In this document: positions 62,946-64,000 of the stretch, piece after piece | How the letters are laid out: every line of letters starts with the position of its first letter | Position numbering within the stretch: the first letter of the stretch is position 1 | Notes under the pieces: model-generated | The model's input: the letters and a program-made list of their open reading frames with translations, nothing else | Told to the model about the DNA's origin: nothing | Databases searched by the model: none | Program-made: the position numbers and the translations under genes | Source: CAIQPV01 sp963719855 | GTDB taxonomy: Bacteria > Pseudomonadota > Gammaproteobacteria > Burkholderiales > Gallionellaceae | NCBI GenBank assembly: GCA_963719855.1 | Contig: CAVRDK010000001.1 | Location: 434,001-498,000 of the forward strand | Length of the DNA stretch: 64,000 nt | Reading direction: 5' to 3'

Positions 62946-64000
62946 ATGAACGATCAACGTCCCGACCCCGACGCACTGCTGCAAAAAGTGCAACGCTCCG
63001 AAGCCAGGCGCCGCCGAGGCCGCCTGAAAATTTTCTTCGGTGCCTGTGCCGGAGTCGGCAAAACCTTCGGCATGTTGCTGGCCGCGCACGAGCGGCGTGC
63101 GGAAGGGCTGGATGTGGTGGCGGGCTATGTGGAAACGCACAAGCGTGCCGAGACAGAACAATTATTGCAAGGACTGGAAGCCCTGCCGCTACGTCTGGTG
63201 GAATACAGGGACACGCAATTGCGCGAATTCGATCTGGATGCCGCGCTCAAGCGCCGTCCGGCACTGATTTTGGTGGACGAATTGGCGCATACCAACGCGC
63301 CGGGTTCGCGCCATCCCAAGCGCTGGCGGGATGTGGAGGAGTTGCTGGATGCGGGTATCGATGTCTATACCACGATTAACGTCCAGCACATCGAAAGCCT
63401 CAACGACGTGGTTTCGCAAATCACCGGCATCCCGGTATGGGAAACCGTGCCCGACGCAGTGCTGGAAGAAGCGAATGAAATCGAGCTGATCGATCTTCCA
63501 CCGGACGAGTTGTTACAGAGACTTAAAGAAGGAAAAGTTTACCTGCCCCAGCAGGCAGAGCGCGCGGCACAGAATTTTTTCCGCAAGGGAAACCTGATCG
63601 CATTGCGCGAACTGGCGTTGCGGCGCACTGCGGATCGGGTTGATGCGCAGATGCGTGACTACCGCGAAGATCATGCCATCCAGGACGTGTGGCAAGTGAA
63701 AGAACGGATGCTGGTCTGCATCGGGCCGGGCGGTAATGCGGAAAACTTGGTGCGCGCATCGTACCGCCTTGCACAGTTGCTAAGAGCAGAGTGGATTGTG
63801 GTATATGTCGAGACGGCGAAGCTCCAGCATCTTTCCAGAGAGCAGCGTGATGCCATACTGCGCACCCTGAAGCTGGCAGAGGAACTGGGTGCAGAGACCA
63901 TAACCCTGAGCGGCCACCGACTGGCCGATGAGGTGATTTCATATGCCCGCACCCGCAATGCCACCCGTATCGTGTTGGGCAAACCGAGCCTGTCTGGATG
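62946..64000 (+). CDS. kdpD: sensor histidine kinase KdpD, partial (cut by window end)
   Basis: 351 codons without a stop before the window edge. N-terminal KdpD domain: IFFGACAGVGKTFGMLLAAH with the Walker A GACAGVGKT at 32-40, ALILVDELAHTNAPGSRHPK and DVYTTINVQHIESLNDVV. A universal-stress-like domain follows from about 250 (RMLVCIGPGGNAENLVRA, RIVLGKPSLSG). The membrane and kinase parts lie outside the window. KdpD controls the high-affinity K+ ATPase KdpFABC with KdpE. No kdpFABC gene is upstream; an IS3 element and a broken regulator are there instead. Confidence 0.95.
   Translation, partial: MNDQRPDPDALLQKVQRSEARRRRGRLKIFFGACAGVGKTFGMLLAAHERRAEGLDVVAGYVETHKRAETEQLLQGLEALPLRLVEYRDTQLREFDLDAALKRRPALILVDELAHTNAPGSRHPKRWRDVEELLDAGIDVYTTINVQHIESLNDVVSQITGIPVWETVPDAVLEEANEIELIDLPPDELLQRLKEGKVYLPQQAERAAQNFFRKGNLIALRELALRRTADRVDAQMRDYREDHAIQDVWQVKERMLVCIGPGGNAENLVRASYRLAQLLRAEWIVVYVETAKLQHLSREQRDAILRTLKLAEELGAETITLSGHRLADEVISYARTRNATRIVLGKPSLSG

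Overview
The window looks like a chromosome segment of a betaproteobacterium, most likely in or near the Nitrosomonadales/Gallionellaceae. This is an inference from the gene order DUF177-rpmF-plsX-fabH-fabD-fabG-acpP-fabF-pabC-mltG-tmk-holB-tatD, a nine-gene N-type ATPase-like cluster, a two-subunit pyruvate carboxylase and the dispersed repeat families. No rRNA or tRNA gene was recognised. Several genes carry single-base frameshifts, some at homopolymers, so either real decay or draft-quality sequence should be kept in mind.

Layout. 1-6.9 kb: a divergent regulatory region, a LuxR-type regulator whose receiver lacks the phospho-Asp, an Ala/Lys/Glu-rich coiled-coil protein, a coupled pair of exported TPR and PDZ proteins, and an HDOD/GAF regulator. 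7.2-11.5 kb: a diguanylate cyclase gene cut by an IS21-family element whose left end is duplicated in tandem. 12-28 kb: a secreted retropepsin-like protease and the conserved lipid synthesis cluster on the minus strand, with two insertions into the usual order: a PAS/GGDEF/EAL protein and a radical SAM/SPASM enzyme between fabG and acpP. 28-36 kb: maf, dksA, a three-gene redox operon of unknown substrate (FAD oxidase, Fe-S protein, geranylgeranyl-reductase-like flavoprotein), eno, an MFS transporter and a HEPN-like protein. 36-38 kb: the elaB/yqjE/yqjK-like envelope genes and a conserved hypothetical.

38-44 kb: the N-ATPase-type operon atpD-C-Q-B-E-F-A-G, apparently without atpR and with a c subunit that keeps only part of the Na+ ligand set. 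44-60.7 kb is an energy and C3/C4 metabolism block: pntA-pntB (pntB frameshifted), pycA-pycB, a CitE-like lyase, pyruvate:ferredoxin oxidoreductase and pyruvate phosphate dikinase (frameshifted). Together these could interconvert acetyl-CoA, pyruvate, PEP and oxaloacetate and balance NADPH and ion gradients.

In the middle of that block (52.0-53.9 kb) sits the most unusual item: one AT-richer gene for a DUF4062 (TIR-like) protein, bracketed by two ~286-bp inverted repeats and ending in a C-terminal tail that looks like the SSB protein-interaction tip. The right end holds a broken small winged-helix gene, an IS3-family element and the 5' part of kdpD, cut by the window edge.
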